Shown here piece after piece: positions 8,719 through 16,226 of a stretch of DNA of 37,587 nucleotides. The stretch's first letter is position 1. Each line of letters begins with the position of its first letter. Source of the DNA: Lachnospiraceae bacterium (GTDB lineage Bacteria; Bacillota; Clostridia; Lachnospirales; Lachnospiraceae). The stretch is taken from assembly GCA_028724245.1 (NCBI GenBank), contig JAQYDI010000083.1, positions 1 through 37,587 of the forward strand. The letters run 5' to 3'. The position numbers were made by a program, and so were the translations under genes. The notes under the pieces are model-generated. The model saw nothing but the letters and a program-made list of their open reading frames with translations, was not told the origin of the DNA and made no database searches.

Positions 8719-9498
8719 TTATTCTCCGCCGAAGCCGGTTTCATCCATGGTCATGGCATTCATGGACATTTTCATCACGGTTTCCACTTCATCAGGGCGT
8801 ACATGCAGGATTTTGGCCAGATCTTCAATGGTCGGCTGTTCTCCCATATCTTCCGCATATTCCTCCGATGCATCCATCAGTTTGTTGGCCAGATCTGCCA
8901 TGCGGTTTTTAAAGGAATCGTTGCCGGAATATTCTTCCACCAGCATCTGCATGGCTGCGGCGATACGTATCTCCATATCTTCCTGAAAGCCGGTTCCGCT
9001 GTGTTCATCTACCAGCAGAAGCAGTTCCATATTGCCTTCCTGCACCAGATCTGTCAAAGGCACCCCGCGGCCTGCAAAATTCCCCGCCAGCTCCACGACA
9101 CGTTTCAGATTGCCCTCCACCAGACGCTGCCTTGCATCCCTGTCTCCTGAGATTTTCCGGGCGAACAGCGCCGCTTCTTCCTCCGGAGCGTAGGTTTGAA
9201 GAAGTTCCATCTCCGCCAGATAGGATTTGTAGATTTTCTTTTCCTGACTTTCCATCCGGCCTGCACCGCGGACAGATGTCATCTTCACCACTTTCCCAGA
9301 TGCCGCTGCATCCTCCTCATCCGACACGATGGCAACGCCGTTTGCCTTCAGATAACTGCGCAGCGACAGAATCTGGTCTGCATCCAGATTCTCACCGGCA
9401 AAGGGTTCCTCCATCATGGCTTCTGTAATACTTCCGCCCCGCCCGTCTGCCAGAGTCAGCAGCCCGTGGACCTTTTCCAAAAATTCCTTCTGTTCCAT
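8719..9498 (-). CDS. Sigma-70-like protein lacking region 4 and with degenerate regions 2.3-2.4
   Basis: A 259-residue relative of the housekeeping sigma factor. Residues 1-60 resemble region 1.1 and 92-135 resemble region 1.2. Residues 125-165 match regions 2.1-2.2 (NLKRVVELAGNFAGRGVPLTDLVQEGN), the core-polymerase binding part. The aromatic promoter-melting and -10 recognition segment that should follow (YATWWIRQAI in RpoD) is replaced by unrelated residues. Residues 196-250 resemble region 3 (QPTIEDLAKILHV). There is no region 4. The ATG at 9498 follows AGGAGGGA; an upstream extension has no ribosome site. It could bind core RNA polymerase without selecting a normal promoter, but regulation of sigma competition is only inferred. 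Confidence 0.75.
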   Translation of the reverse strand: MEQKEFLEKVHGLLTLADGRGGSITEAMMEEPFAGENLDADQILSLRSYLKANGVAIVSDEEDAAASGKVVKMTSVRGAGRMESQEKKIYKSYLAEMELLQTYAPEEEAALFARKISGDRDARQRLVEGNLKRVVELAGNFAGRGVPLTDLVQEGNMELLLLVDEHSGTGFQEDMEIRIAAAMQMLVEEYSGNDSFKNRMADLANKLMDASEEYAEDMGEQPTIEDLAKILHVRPDEVETVMKMSMNAMTMDETGFGGE

Positions 9499-9511
9499 TC
9501 TTTCCCTCCTG

Positions 9512-9525
9512 ACCGCATTTGCGGT
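9512..9525 (-). promoter_or_regulatory. Perfect palindrome next to the ribosome site of the sigma-like gene
   Basis: ACCGCAAATGCGGT is a 6-bp inverted repeat with a two-base centre, immediately before AGGAGGG. It could mask translation initiation or act as an operator; there is no direct support for either. Confidence 0.3.
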
Positions 9526-9563
9526 AAAAATCAGGGAAGGATGAAACGCTCCAGCCTTCCCTG
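9526..9563 (-). terminator. Terminator after the ATP-grasp/M14 operon, or attenuator of the sigma-like gene
   Basis: A perfect 9-bp stem on the minus strand (CAGGGAAGG / CCTTCCCTG, 14-base loop) is followed by ATTTTT. It lies 38 bases past the end of the 9602 gene but only about 28 bases before the sigma-like start codon. That leaves no room for a full promoter in between, so either some readthrough occurs or it serves as an attenuator. Confidence 0.7.
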
Positions 9564-9601
9564 TTCTCACTATATTCTTATAATTGTTCTCAGATGTGCT
9601 G

Positions 9602-10537
9602 TCAGATATGAATTCTTCTGATCAGTTTAAACACAACTTCGTTCTCCATCACAAGGGGTTTCACATGGGAGAAGAAGACAACGCCATCCGTAGATGCCAG
9701 AATCTCTCCCTGTACCGTTCCTTCAAATGGATGGATGATTTCCGCAATCTTTTCTCCAAAGCTGACGGAATCTCCCGGTTTTTTCAGCGGCCGGTAAATA
9801 CCTGCCGCATCGCTGCGGATGACCTCCAGTTCCTGCTCATACAGAACGCTGGCAATATATCCGCCATGACAATTATACCGTATCAGACCCATTCTGGCAA
9901 GGAAACGCAGCACAGCAGTCACCGCCTGATTTGCAGATTCCTCATCGATCTGATCGGTGGCATTGGTATATAAGGAAAATGCATTGGTTTCCCATATCTG
10001 CCAGTTGTAGTTCAGAGTAGTAGTATCCACCGGCTTCGGCTTGCGGATCACCACATAGGGCAGTCCGAACAGATTGGCAAGACTGGGGTTATGGTAACCG
10101 GTCTCCATCATCCTCACATGGGGAATGAAATCACCGGGCATGTAAAAGCTGGCAAACTGAATGCCGTACTCGTATTCCTTCACCACATCAAACACACCGG
10201 CAGCAATCCTCTGGGTCGTCTCTCCCTTATCATATCCGGGAAACATCCTGTTGATGTCGGTATTATCAATGGGCCAGAACCGCTTTCCGATATTCATGGA
10301 ATAATGATTTACCGAAGGAATCACCATAATTTCCTTTCCCGGCAGAATGGCATTGTGCTTTTCCAGCGCAGTCAGCGCCCGTACCAGACGGGAGCATACA
10401 TACAGCTGCTGAATCTCATTCCCCCGGATGGGGCCCACAATACATGCGGACTTCTCACCGGAACCGAAGGTATACCCGTAAATGTTCATATCCTCCCGAT
10501 AAAGGGATTTCAGAGAATAAACTGTTTTTTTATCCAT
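9602..10537 (-). CDS. AstE/AspA-type (M14 superfamily) deacylase homologue lacking both zinc histidines
   Basis: A 311-residue protein of the succinylglutamate desuccinylase/aspartoacylase family, paralogous to the adjacent upstream gene. The first zinc motif G-x-H-G-x-E is here GPIRGNE, with Arg38 replacing His and Glu41 kept. The second ligand site aligns with QFAS, with Ala129 in place of His. The catalytic glutamate position seems kept (WETN, Glu183). The C-terminal beta barrel with EGTVQGEILASTDGVVF is intact. The ATG at 10537 follows GGAGGT and overlaps the end of the upstream gene by 8 bases, so translation is probably coupled. It is likely a catalytically dead partner or a ligand-binding subunit; this is inference from a by-eye alignment. 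Confidence 0.78.
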   Translation of the reverse strand: MDKKTVYSLKSLYREDMNIYGYTFGSGEKSACIVGPIRGNEIQQLYVCSRLVRALTALEKHNAILPGKEIMVIPSVNHYSMNIGKRFWPIDNTDINRMFPGYDKGETTQRIAAGVFDVVKEYEYGIQFASFYMPGDFIPHVRMMETGYHNPSLANLFGLPYVVIRKPKPVDTTTLNYNWQIWETNAFSLYTNATDQIDEESANQAVTAVLRFLARMGLIRYNCHGGYIASVLYEQELEVIRSDAAGIYRPLKKPGDSVSFGEKIAEIIHPFEGTVQGEILASTDGVVFFSHVKPLVMENEVVFKLIRRIHI

Positions 10538-11477
10538 GGTATTTACCTCCCAGCACTCTTGCAATCAGGGATCCGCTGACCACAATGGGATATTCACGCA
10601 GGGTAAATACCATACCATCCATGGGAGACAGAACCTCCTGCTCCACTTTGCCGGTCAGAGGATCAACGATCTGCCCCAGCAGCGCACCTTTTTTGATATC
10701 CTTCCAGTGTTCCACGCAGGGAATAAACAGACCGGACACATCGGCATTGACAAATCCCACTTCATGATCCGTAGACACGATGGGTTCCTTGACCGCCGGC
10801 CGCTCTTTGCTGTCCCAGATTCCCAGTTCGATCATCAGGTTGAAGATGCCGTCGATCAGCTGATTGCCGTATTCCTTCGTAATGCGCATGCCGACGCCCA
10901 TCTCCACCACCAGTGTCTTCACGCCGCGGGCATTGAGACTGTATGCCAGAGTCGCCTCCAGCACGGTAGAGGCACTGTGCACCCATACATAATCGCAGTT
11001 TACCAGCTTTGCATAGGGCACCAGCTCTCTGGCGGTCTTTTCATTGACACGCACCTGCGGAATCTCACGCAGATAAATATTGCTGGCATGGATATCCACA
11101 GCCATATCGGCGCCATCCATGTCCTCCACAACCTTTGCCGCCACATATTCCGACAGCGCACCGTCTGTCAGAGAGCCCGGGAATATCCGGTTCATATCAA
11201 GGTCAAACATGGGAATCCCTCTGGTAATCGAATCAATTCCCAGCGGATTGATGGCAGGATAAACGTCCACAATCCCTTTCAGTTTCTCTTTTTGTGCTTC
11301 AATCCTTCTGATCAGTTCGTAGCATACATACTGGCCCTCCAGCTCATCACCGTGGATACCCGTAACGATGCAGATTCTTTTTTCCTGTCCGGTGAGGGTA
11401 TCCGGCTGAAGACGGTTTTTCTTCACGACCAGATTCTCATCCACCGGCAGTCCGACAGATACAACTGTTTCTATCAT
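10530..11477 (-). CDS. AstE/AspA-type (M14 superfamily) zinc amidohydrolase
   Basis: A 315-residue succinylglutamate desuccinylase/aspartoacylase-family protein. Members hydrolyse the amide bond of N-acyl amino acids. The zinc ligands are visible: GIHGDE (His42, Glu45) and DIHAS (His130), with catalytic Glu192 in VVEMG. FDLDMNRIFPG is the family's Arg-containing substrate motif. A C-terminal barrel (LSPDGMVFTLREYP) follows. Its ATG shares one base with the stop of the transglutaminase gene, and it overlaps the next M14 gene by 8 bases. The context points to a cytoplasmic role in trimming or recycling an amide product of the operon's ligase. The substrate is unknown. Confidence 0.85.
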   Translation of the reverse strand: MIETVVSVGLPVDENLVVKKNRLQPDTLTGQEKRICIVTGIHGDELEGQYVCYELIRRIEAQKEKLKGIVDVYPAINPLGIDSITRGIPMFDLDMNRIFPGSLTDGALSEYVAAKVVEDMDGADMAVDIHASNIYLREIPQVRVNEKTARELVPYAKLVNCDYVWVHSASTVLEATLAYSLNARGVKTLVVEMGVGMRITKEYGNQLIDGIFNLMIELGIWDSKERPAVKEPIVSTDHEVGFVNADVSGLFIPCVEHWKDIKKGALLGQIVDPLTGKVEQEVLSPMDGMVFTLREYPIVVSGSLIARVLGGKYHG

Positions 11478-12289
11478 CAGTGTCTCTCTCCCTCATCTCT
11501 CTGCACATGCTCCGTGACCACTACTTTAACCCGGTTATTCTGGGTTGTCAATCCCCTGAACACGCCGCGTTCCATAGGGCAGTCACAGGCGTCTCTTCCA
11601 TGTGCAACTTTAATATAATTATCAGTAATTGTTCTGTCATGAGTGGGGTCAAAACCATACCAGTATCCGTTATCATAAATCTCAATCCAGGCATGGGTCG
11701 CCCCTTCGCCGTCCAGAAAACCTGCCACATAGCGGGCCGGAATCTTCTGCATGCGGCAGAGCGTCATGAGAATATGCGCATAATCCTGACACACACCTCT
11801 TCCCAGAGCAAAAGCTTCCGCCGAAGTAGTGGACACACTGGTCACACCTGCTTCATAGGAAAATGATTCATACAGCAGATGCATCATTTCTCTGACTTCT
11901 TCCCATACAGTAGCTTTCTCAGAAAAAAGCGGCCGGCACTTTTCATCAAAAAAACAGCGCAGCCGCTCATCCGGCCTGGTATAATCCGTAAAATACTCAT
12001 AACAGGGATCCGGAGGCTCCTTTTCCAATGCGTTCACATCCACAAAGGCGACCCCCTCGGAAACCATATGGAAACGACTGTGAAAATCCTGCATACGGCA
12101 GCTGATCACAGCATTCCCCTGTCCATCCACTTTCCTGCTGACATAATCGGCATCATCGATCCGAACCCGGCTGCCGTAGATCTGCTGGCAGGAATTTACA
12201 GCCGGAACACAACGCAGATTCACATAATGATCCCACACTGCAGGATCAAAATCCGCTTCCATCTCATATCTATAATAAAGCTTTTTCAA
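11477..12289 (-). CDS. Transglutaminase-like cysteine protease with bacterial N-terminal domain
   Basis: A papain-fold protein of 270 residues. An N-terminal beta domain (KKLYYRYEMEADFD...LRCVP) typical of bacterial transglutaminase-like proteins is followed by the catalytic core. The triad is Cys167 in GRGVCQDYAH, His199 in THAWIE and Asp214 in FDPTHD. I prefer the TTG at 12289, because AGGAAGG lies eight bases upstream and the family normally starts at this point. Alternative ATG or TTG starts up to 12340 would add up to 17 residues. No signal peptide is present. The family next to ATP-grasp/alpha-E is usually predicted to be a peptidase, not a crosslinker. Its stop overlaps the following ATG by one base. 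Confidence 0.88.
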   Translation of the reverse strand: MKKLYYRYEMEADFDPAVWDHYVNLRCVPAVNSCQQIYGSRVRIDDADYVSRKVDGQGNAVISCRMQDFHSRFHMVSEGVAFVDVNALEKEPPDPCYEYFTDYTRPDERLRCFFDEKCRPLFSEKATVWEEVREMMHLLYESFSYEAGVTSVSTTSAEAFALGRGVCQDYAHILMTLCRMQKIPARYVAGFLDGEGATHAWIEIYDNGYWYGFDPTHDRTITDNYIKVAHGRDACDCPMERGVFRGLTTQNNRVKVVVTEHVQRDEGERH

Positions 12290-12407
12290 GAAATTCACCT
12301 TCCTTGAAACCATCATACATGATTCGTATTTATTTGGCAAGCTTTCTTTATCAGACAGAAGCGGTCTCCGGTTCTGAACAGTACCCCGGATTTTACCGGT
12401 ACAGCTT
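12290..12407 (-). other. Gap inside the operon with a repeat-core fragment
   Basis: This is the only sizeable gap (118 bases) in the five-gene operon. It contains GTTCTGAACAGTA (12371-12383), identical to the edge of the repeat at 458-470, but no terminator with a T run and no convincing promoter. The operon probably reads through. Confidence 0.4.
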
Positions 12408-13079
12408 TCAGAAAATTCCCTGAACCGCTGCCAGCATTTTTCTCCTCAGTTCCTCATACTCATCCGGCCGGGCAAGCAGAGAAGCCATCTCCTGAACCTT
12501 TTCATGATTATATCCCATCCGTACCCGTTCCAGACGATTGGAAAATTTTGAAAATTCCTTGTCAACAGCTGCCCATCCGTACCCGAGCCTCAGGTAAAGA
12601 TCGATCCGTTCCACGTAACGGCCGCATTTGACGATATTGCGGTTTTCCTCATCCAGAATGCAGTCATCTATGCTTCCCCAGAAAGCGTAGATGTCATCAA
12701 TCACCGACTGCAGTTCAAACAGCGGTGCCGCAGAACCTCTTGCTTTCCTGATCGCCTGCAGGCAGAGTTCCAGATAAGCCATGGATTCAGTGCTGACATC
12801 ATCACGACTCACCAGTGCATTGTCATAGGCTCTCTTCATATTGGAAATAATAGAGTCGGGATTGGACTCATCCAGTATGTAGTTCTTAACAAAATTGTCC
12901 CTGCTGCCATACACATCCGGAATGGAAAGATCCATGCAGAATTTCTGATAAGCCTGCTCATTCTGATCGATCATTCTGTCATAATATTTAAAAAACATCT
13001 TTACAGTTGTAAAAACTCTTTCTGTATAACGGCCCAGCCAGAACAGGCTGTCGGCTCTGTCTAACGAGATAACACCCAT
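12408..13079 (-). CDS. Alpha-E domain protein (short form)
   Basis: An all-helical protein of 223 residues whose N-terminus (LDRADSLFWLGRYTERV) is the hallmark of the alpha-E family, which almost always accompanies circularly permuted ATP-grasp proteins and transglutaminase-like peptidases. Alpha-E proteins are usually about 300 residues, so this is a short version. The rest is charged helices with an R-x-x-R-x-x-Y-N-H-E segment near 192-200. Its ATG lies 19 bases inside the end of the ATP-grasp gene, indicating coupled translation. The biochemical role is unknown; a partner or scaffold for the ligase is inferred from context. Confidence 0.85.
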   Translation of the reverse strand: MGVISLDRADSLFWLGRYTERVFTTVKMFFKYYDRMIDQNEQAYQKFCMDLSIPDVYGSRDNFVKNYILDESNPDSIISNMKRAYDNALVSRDDVSTESMAYLELCLQAIRKARGSAAPLFELQSVIDDIYAFWGSIDDCILDEENRNIVKCGRYVERIDLYLRLGYGWAAVDKEFSKFSNRLERVRMGYNHEKVQEMASLLARPDEYEELRRKMLAAVQGIF

Positions 13080-14383
13080 GTGTCTTTAAAACCTCCTCCC
13101 TGAGATGAATTCACTACAAACGAATCGGGATTTCTTGAAAATCTGGTCAGTCCCGAAGGCCATACCCTTGTTTTCTCACCGGAAAGAACAAACGCTCTCA
13201 GATCAGCCTTTCTCTCCACTTCTTCATTGCCGTCCATGACCTTCAGATCCAGGAAATCAATAACCTCCTGTGCAATGAATCTGCGGGACTCGTTTGTCAC
13301 GATCTGTTTCAGATTCTCCAGTTCCTCTGCGGAAAGATCACGTCCGAAGATTACGCCGTATCCTCCGGCCTCCGATACATCCTTGATTACAAGATTTGCC
13401 ATATTATCAAGAATATACTTTCTGTCCTCCTCATAAAATGCCAGGTAAGTAGGAGCATTTTTCAGGATTGGTTCTTCATTCAGATAATATTTTATCATTT
13501 TAGGGACAAAATAATAAATACCTTTATCATCTGCCACACCATTGCCCGGCGCATTCATCATGGCAACATTGCCGGCGCGGAATACATCCATAATACCGGG
13601 AACACCGATCAATGAATCCGGCTCAAAAGTCAACGGATCCATATATTCATCGGAAACACGGCGGTAAACAGCACCCACCTGAATCTTTTTGCCTGTATAT
13701 TCCTTATAATACAAATGGTCATCTTCCACCACCAGATCGGAAGGCATGGCCAGAATCGCACCGGAACGTTCTGCCAGATAAGAATGTTCAAAAAATGCGG
13801 AATTGTAACGCCCGGGAGTCATCACCACATTAATGCCGCCCGTATTGGCATAATCCATACATTCCTTCAGCATGGAAGCATAATTTCTGTTGTCATACAG
13901 CGGATTCTTCTTAAATGCTTCGGGAGCGGCACGTCTTGCCAGCTCTCTGGCAATCATGGGATAGGAAGCACCGGAAGGGATTCTCAGATTATCCTCCAGT
14001 ATATACCAAGTGCCGTCTTTTGCCTGAACCAGATCGATTCCCGAAATGTGGCTGTATATTTTGCCGGGAGGAACAATTCCTTCACACTGGGGCAGATAGC
14101 CTTTTGATGAAAAAACAAAATCAGCAGGAATCACTCCATCTGCAATGATCTGTTTTTTATTGTACACATCGTACAGAAAACAGTTCAGTGCATCCACCCT
14201 CTGGATCAGACCTTTCTCCAGATAATCAAACTCCTGTTTTGTGATAATTCTCGGAATTGCATCATAGGGAAACAACTGCTCTTTGAACTCGTTATTTTTG
14301 TAAATACCGAATTTGACACCGTATCGGGCCAGCAGGTTATTGATGCTGTCCGCACGATCAATTAAATCTGTATAATCGTTCAT
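13061..14383 (-). CDS. Circularly permuted type 2 ATP-grasp protein (predicted amide ligase)
   Basis: A 440-residue ATP-grasp protein of the circularly permuted type (DUF404/DUF407 families). Visible motifs in order are WYILEDNLRIPSGASYPMI near 129-147, GGINVVMTPGRYNSAFFE near 185-202, GNVAMMNAPGNGVADDKGIYYF near 275-296, the nucleotide-binding VIKDVSEAGGYGVIFG near 336-351, and VNSSQGGGFKDTWVL at the C-terminus. The ATG at 14383 follows GGAGGAGAGA; an upstream in-frame extension lacks such a site. ATP-grasp enzymes make acyl-phosphate intermediates and join them to amines. The product is unknown. First gene of a five-gene unit. Confidence 0.9.
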   Translation of the reverse strand: MNDYTDLIDRADSINNLLARYGVKFGIYKNNEFKEQLFPYDAIPRIITKQEFDYLEKGLIQRVDALNCFLYDVYNKKQIIADGVIPADFVFSSKGYLPQCEGIVPPGKIYSHISGIDLVQAKDGTWYILEDNLRIPSGASYPMIARELARRAAPEAFKKNPLYDNRNYASMLKECMDYANTGGINVVMTPGRYNSAFFEHSYLAERSGAILAMPSDLVVEDDHLYYKEYTGKKIQVGAVYRRVSDEYMDPLTFEPDSLIGVPGIMDVFRAGNVAMMNAPGNGVADDKGIYYFVPKMIKYYLNEEPILKNAPTYLAFYEEDRKYILDNMANLVIKDVSEAGGYGVIFGRDLSAEELENLKQIVTNESRRFIAQEVIDFLDLKVMDGNEEVERKADLRAFVLSGEKTRVWPSGLTRFSRNPDSFVVNSSQGGGFKDTWVLSR

Positions 14384-14494
14384 TCTCTCTCCTCCACAGT
14401 TCATATTACGCAGGCCTGATCCCTGCCGGAATACAGAATTTCCGGCATATTTCATATAATTTCATATAATTGGAAGTGCAATTGCAAAAATGCA

Positions 14495-14534
14495 GGTAAC
14501 TGTTCAGAGCCAACCTCGAAAACACTGTGTGTTT
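14495..14534 (-). repeat. 40-bp dispersed repeat, copy A
   Basis: The sequence starting GGTAACTGTTCAGAGCCAAC and ending CACTGTGTGTTT recurs at 35018-35057 with one mismatch. Read on the minus strand it starts with the hairpin AAACACACAGTGTTT and lies in the leader between the terminator at 14544 and the ATP-grasp start codon. The remainder of 14384-14494 shows only the ribosome site and no other element I can support. Confidence 0.7.
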
Positions 14535-14543
14535 CCAATTATA

Positions 14544-14578
14544 CAAAAAGGGCGCCAGTGTAAATACACTGACGCCCT
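14544..14578 (-). terminator. Strong terminator in the ATP-grasp operon leader
   Basis: A 14-pair stem on the minus strand (AGGGCGTCAGTGTA / TACACTGGCGCCCT, TT loop, one G-T pair) is followed by TTTTTG. It lies only about 12 bases beyond the likely start of the promoter at 14597-14625. It may also stop transcripts from the sugar kinase gene. Confidence 0.85.
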
Positions 14579-14596
14579 CGCCCTTGTTATGTAGTG

Positions 14597-14625
14597 ATTA
14601 TAAAAGAAACGACTTCCGATGTCAA
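14597..14625 (-). promoter_or_regulatory. Perfect-consensus promoter ahead of the ATP-grasp operon
   Basis: Minus-strand TTGACA (14620-14625), a 17-bp spacer and TATAAT (14597-14602), matching consensus in both boxes. A start near 14590 would give an RNA of about 46 nt if terminated at 14544, or a leader of about 207 nt to the ATP-grasp ATG if read through. Confidence 0.85.
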
Positions 14626-14671
14626 GAGATTACTTTACTCTTTTCGACATCTTCTTTCAACCTGTAACGCC

Positions 14672-15625
14672 TCAGCCAAATGCCTTCTCGATTTCTTCCA
14701 CGGTGGGCATCACGCGGAGCGCGCCTTTTTTCACCGTAATCATGGAAGCAGTCTGATTGGCCTTTACCAGCAGTTCTTTCATCTGCTCTTCTGTCAGGTC
14801 CATGCCGTGATCCAGTACATAGTTGATCATACAGGCACAGAAAGTATCACCTGCACCGGTAGTATCCACTACATGCTCCACTTTCACGCCGGGAGCATAT
14901 ACCTGTCTGTCACCGCAGAATGCATAGCTGCCGTCCTTGCCGGCTGTCGCACAGATCAGCTTTGCAGAAGTCATGCCCTTCAGAATCTCAACACCTTTTA
15001 CAATATCGGATTCACCGGTCATAAATTCCACTTCATTGTCCGAAATCTTCAGTACATCACAGAGCTGCATGCCGCGTGCAATCTGCTCTTTTGCCTCTTC
15101 CTGGGAATTCCAGAGCGGAGGACGCAGATTGGGATCAAAAGTAAACACCGCACCGGCTGCTTTTGCGATCTCAATTGCCTTATAGGTCGCCTCTCTTACC
15201 TTCTCATGGGTCATGGAAAGAGTACCGCAGTGGAAAATCCGGGTATCCTTCAGCAGTTCTTCATCCAGTTCGTCGGCTGTCAGCATCATATCAGCACCGG
15301 GATTTCTGTAAAATGAAAAATCGCGGTCGCCGTCTTCTTTTGTATGGACCAGCGCAAGAGTAGTACGCACATCCTTATCATAGTGCAGACCGGAAATATC
15401 AATGCCGAGTTTTTCGACCGTATCGCCCAGCATATGGCCGAAGAAATCATCTCCGACCTTTCCGATAAAACCTGTCTTTCTGCCAAAATTGTTCAGCATG
15501 GCCAGTACATTGCAGGGAGCGCCGCCGGGATTGGCTTCAAACATCAGGTTGCCCTGTTCGCTCATGCCATTCTGTGTAAAATCAATCAACAGTTCGCCTA
15601 ACGCAACAACATCCATTCTTTTCAT
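14672..15625 (-). CDS. PfkB-family sugar kinase (fructokinase-like)
   Basis: A 317-residue ribokinase/PfkB-type kinase that phosphorylates a sugar with ATP in the cytoplasm. GGAPCNVLAMLNNFG near 34-48 is the substrate-side signature. The C-terminal signature DTTGAGDTFCACM near 252-264 contains the catalytic base Asp and the anion hole. FDPNLRPPLW is typical of fructokinases in this family, so fructose is the likeliest substrate. The ATG at 15625 follows AGAGGA. There is no sucrose transporter or hydrolase nearby, so the pathway is not set by context. It may be co-transcribed with the Nudix gene 75 bases upstream. Confidence 0.88.
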   Translation of the reverse strand: MKRMDVVALGELLIDFTQNGMSEQGNLMFEANPGGAPCNVLAMLNNFGRKTGFIGKVGDDFFGHMLGDTVEKLGIDISGLHYDKDVRTTLALVHTKEDGDRDFSFYRNPGADMMLTADELDEELLKDTRIFHCGTLSMTHEKVREATYKAIEIAKAAGAVFTFDPNLRPPLWNSQEEAKEQIARGMQLCDVLKISDNEVEFMTGESDIVKGVEILKGMTSAKLICATAGKDGSYAFCGDRQVYAPGVKVEHVVDTTGAGDTFCACMINYVLDHGMDLTEEQMKELLVKANQTASMITVKKGALRVMPTVEEIEKAFG

Positions 15626-15665
15626 CGTCAATTCCTCTTTAAAATTAATTTAAGATTCTTTATAT

Positions 15666-15690
15666 CTGTTCAGCAGGGGGTGCCGAACAG
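15666..15690 (-). promoter_or_regulatory. Hairpin between the Nudix and sugar kinase genes
   Basis: On the minus strand CTGTTCGGCA pairs with TGCTGAACAG around a five-C loop (10 pairs, one G-U; the plus strand has a mismatch there, so the minus RNA is favoured). It lies 10 bases after the Nudix stop. The T run after it is poor, so it may be a leader element or a weak terminator. Confidence 0.4.
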
Positions 15691-15700
15691 AACTGGTGTG

Positions 15701-16153
15701 TTAAAAATATTTTCTGGTTCCCCAGAGATTCCGCCTTTTCAGATCGAGATATTCATTATAGGCTTTCTCGAGGATCTGCTTCTCATTGGAAAACTTCAGC
15801 AGATGATATGCTTCGATAAACTTATAATAACCGGAATCCACAAAGAACTCCTCTCTCTGAGGCTTTGAATAATAGCTGTCCGCCATCATCAGATACCAGT
15901 GCACCTCTTTTTCCACCACATCATCCGGTGTGGAAAATGAATACTGACTTTTGCCAATATACTTGATAATCGATGCATCTGCATCTGTCTCTTCTTTTAC
16001 TTCACGCAGAGCCGTTGTCTTAAAGTCTTCACCCGGCTCCACTGTGCCTTTAGGCAGGACCCATCCTTCATACTTGTTCTTGTAATTCTTGTAAAGAACA
16101 AGTATCTTTCCACGAAAAATAACCACACCGCCGCAGCTGACCGCATGACTCAT
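15701..16153 (-). CDS. Nudix hydrolase
   Basis: A 150-residue Nudix-fold hydrolase, which cleaves nucleoside diphosphates linked to another group. The Nudix box is complete: Gly-x5-Glu-x7-Arg-Glu-x2-Glu-Glu as GTVEPGEDFKTTALREVKEE. The N-terminus (SCGGVVIFRGKILVLYKNYK) and WVLPKG before the box resemble the diadenosine-polyphosphate/YfcD-like group, but the substrate cannot be assigned. The ATG at 16153 has AAGGAGG upstream; a 22-codon extension to 16219 is unsupported. It lies between the PBP gene (98 bases upstream) and the sugar kinase. Confidence 0.9.
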   Translation of the reverse strand: MSHAVSCGGVVIFRGKILVLYKNYKNKYEGWVLPKGTVEPGEDFKTTALREVKEETDADASIIKYIGKSQYSFSTPDDVVEKEVHWYLMMADSYYSKPQREEFFVDSGYYKFIEAYHLLKFSNEKQILEKAYNEYLDLKRRNLWGTRKYF

Positions 16154-16226
16154 GCAAAATCCTCCTTTAATAGCGCGCCGGTCGATCAACAGAAACTGAA
16201 AGCATTCCTGTCTTATCACGCAAATC

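Noticed and set aside
10536..11618. A 360-codon plus-strand open frame
   Set aside because: It is antisense to the M14 gene whose catalytic residues are intact; its composition is that of a shadow frame.
14538..14543. A second TATAAT just after the leader terminator as an operon promoter
   Set aside because: The sequence 17 bases upstream (TATTTA) is a poor -35 box, and the hexamer is part of a repeated GTATAATNGGAAAC edge.
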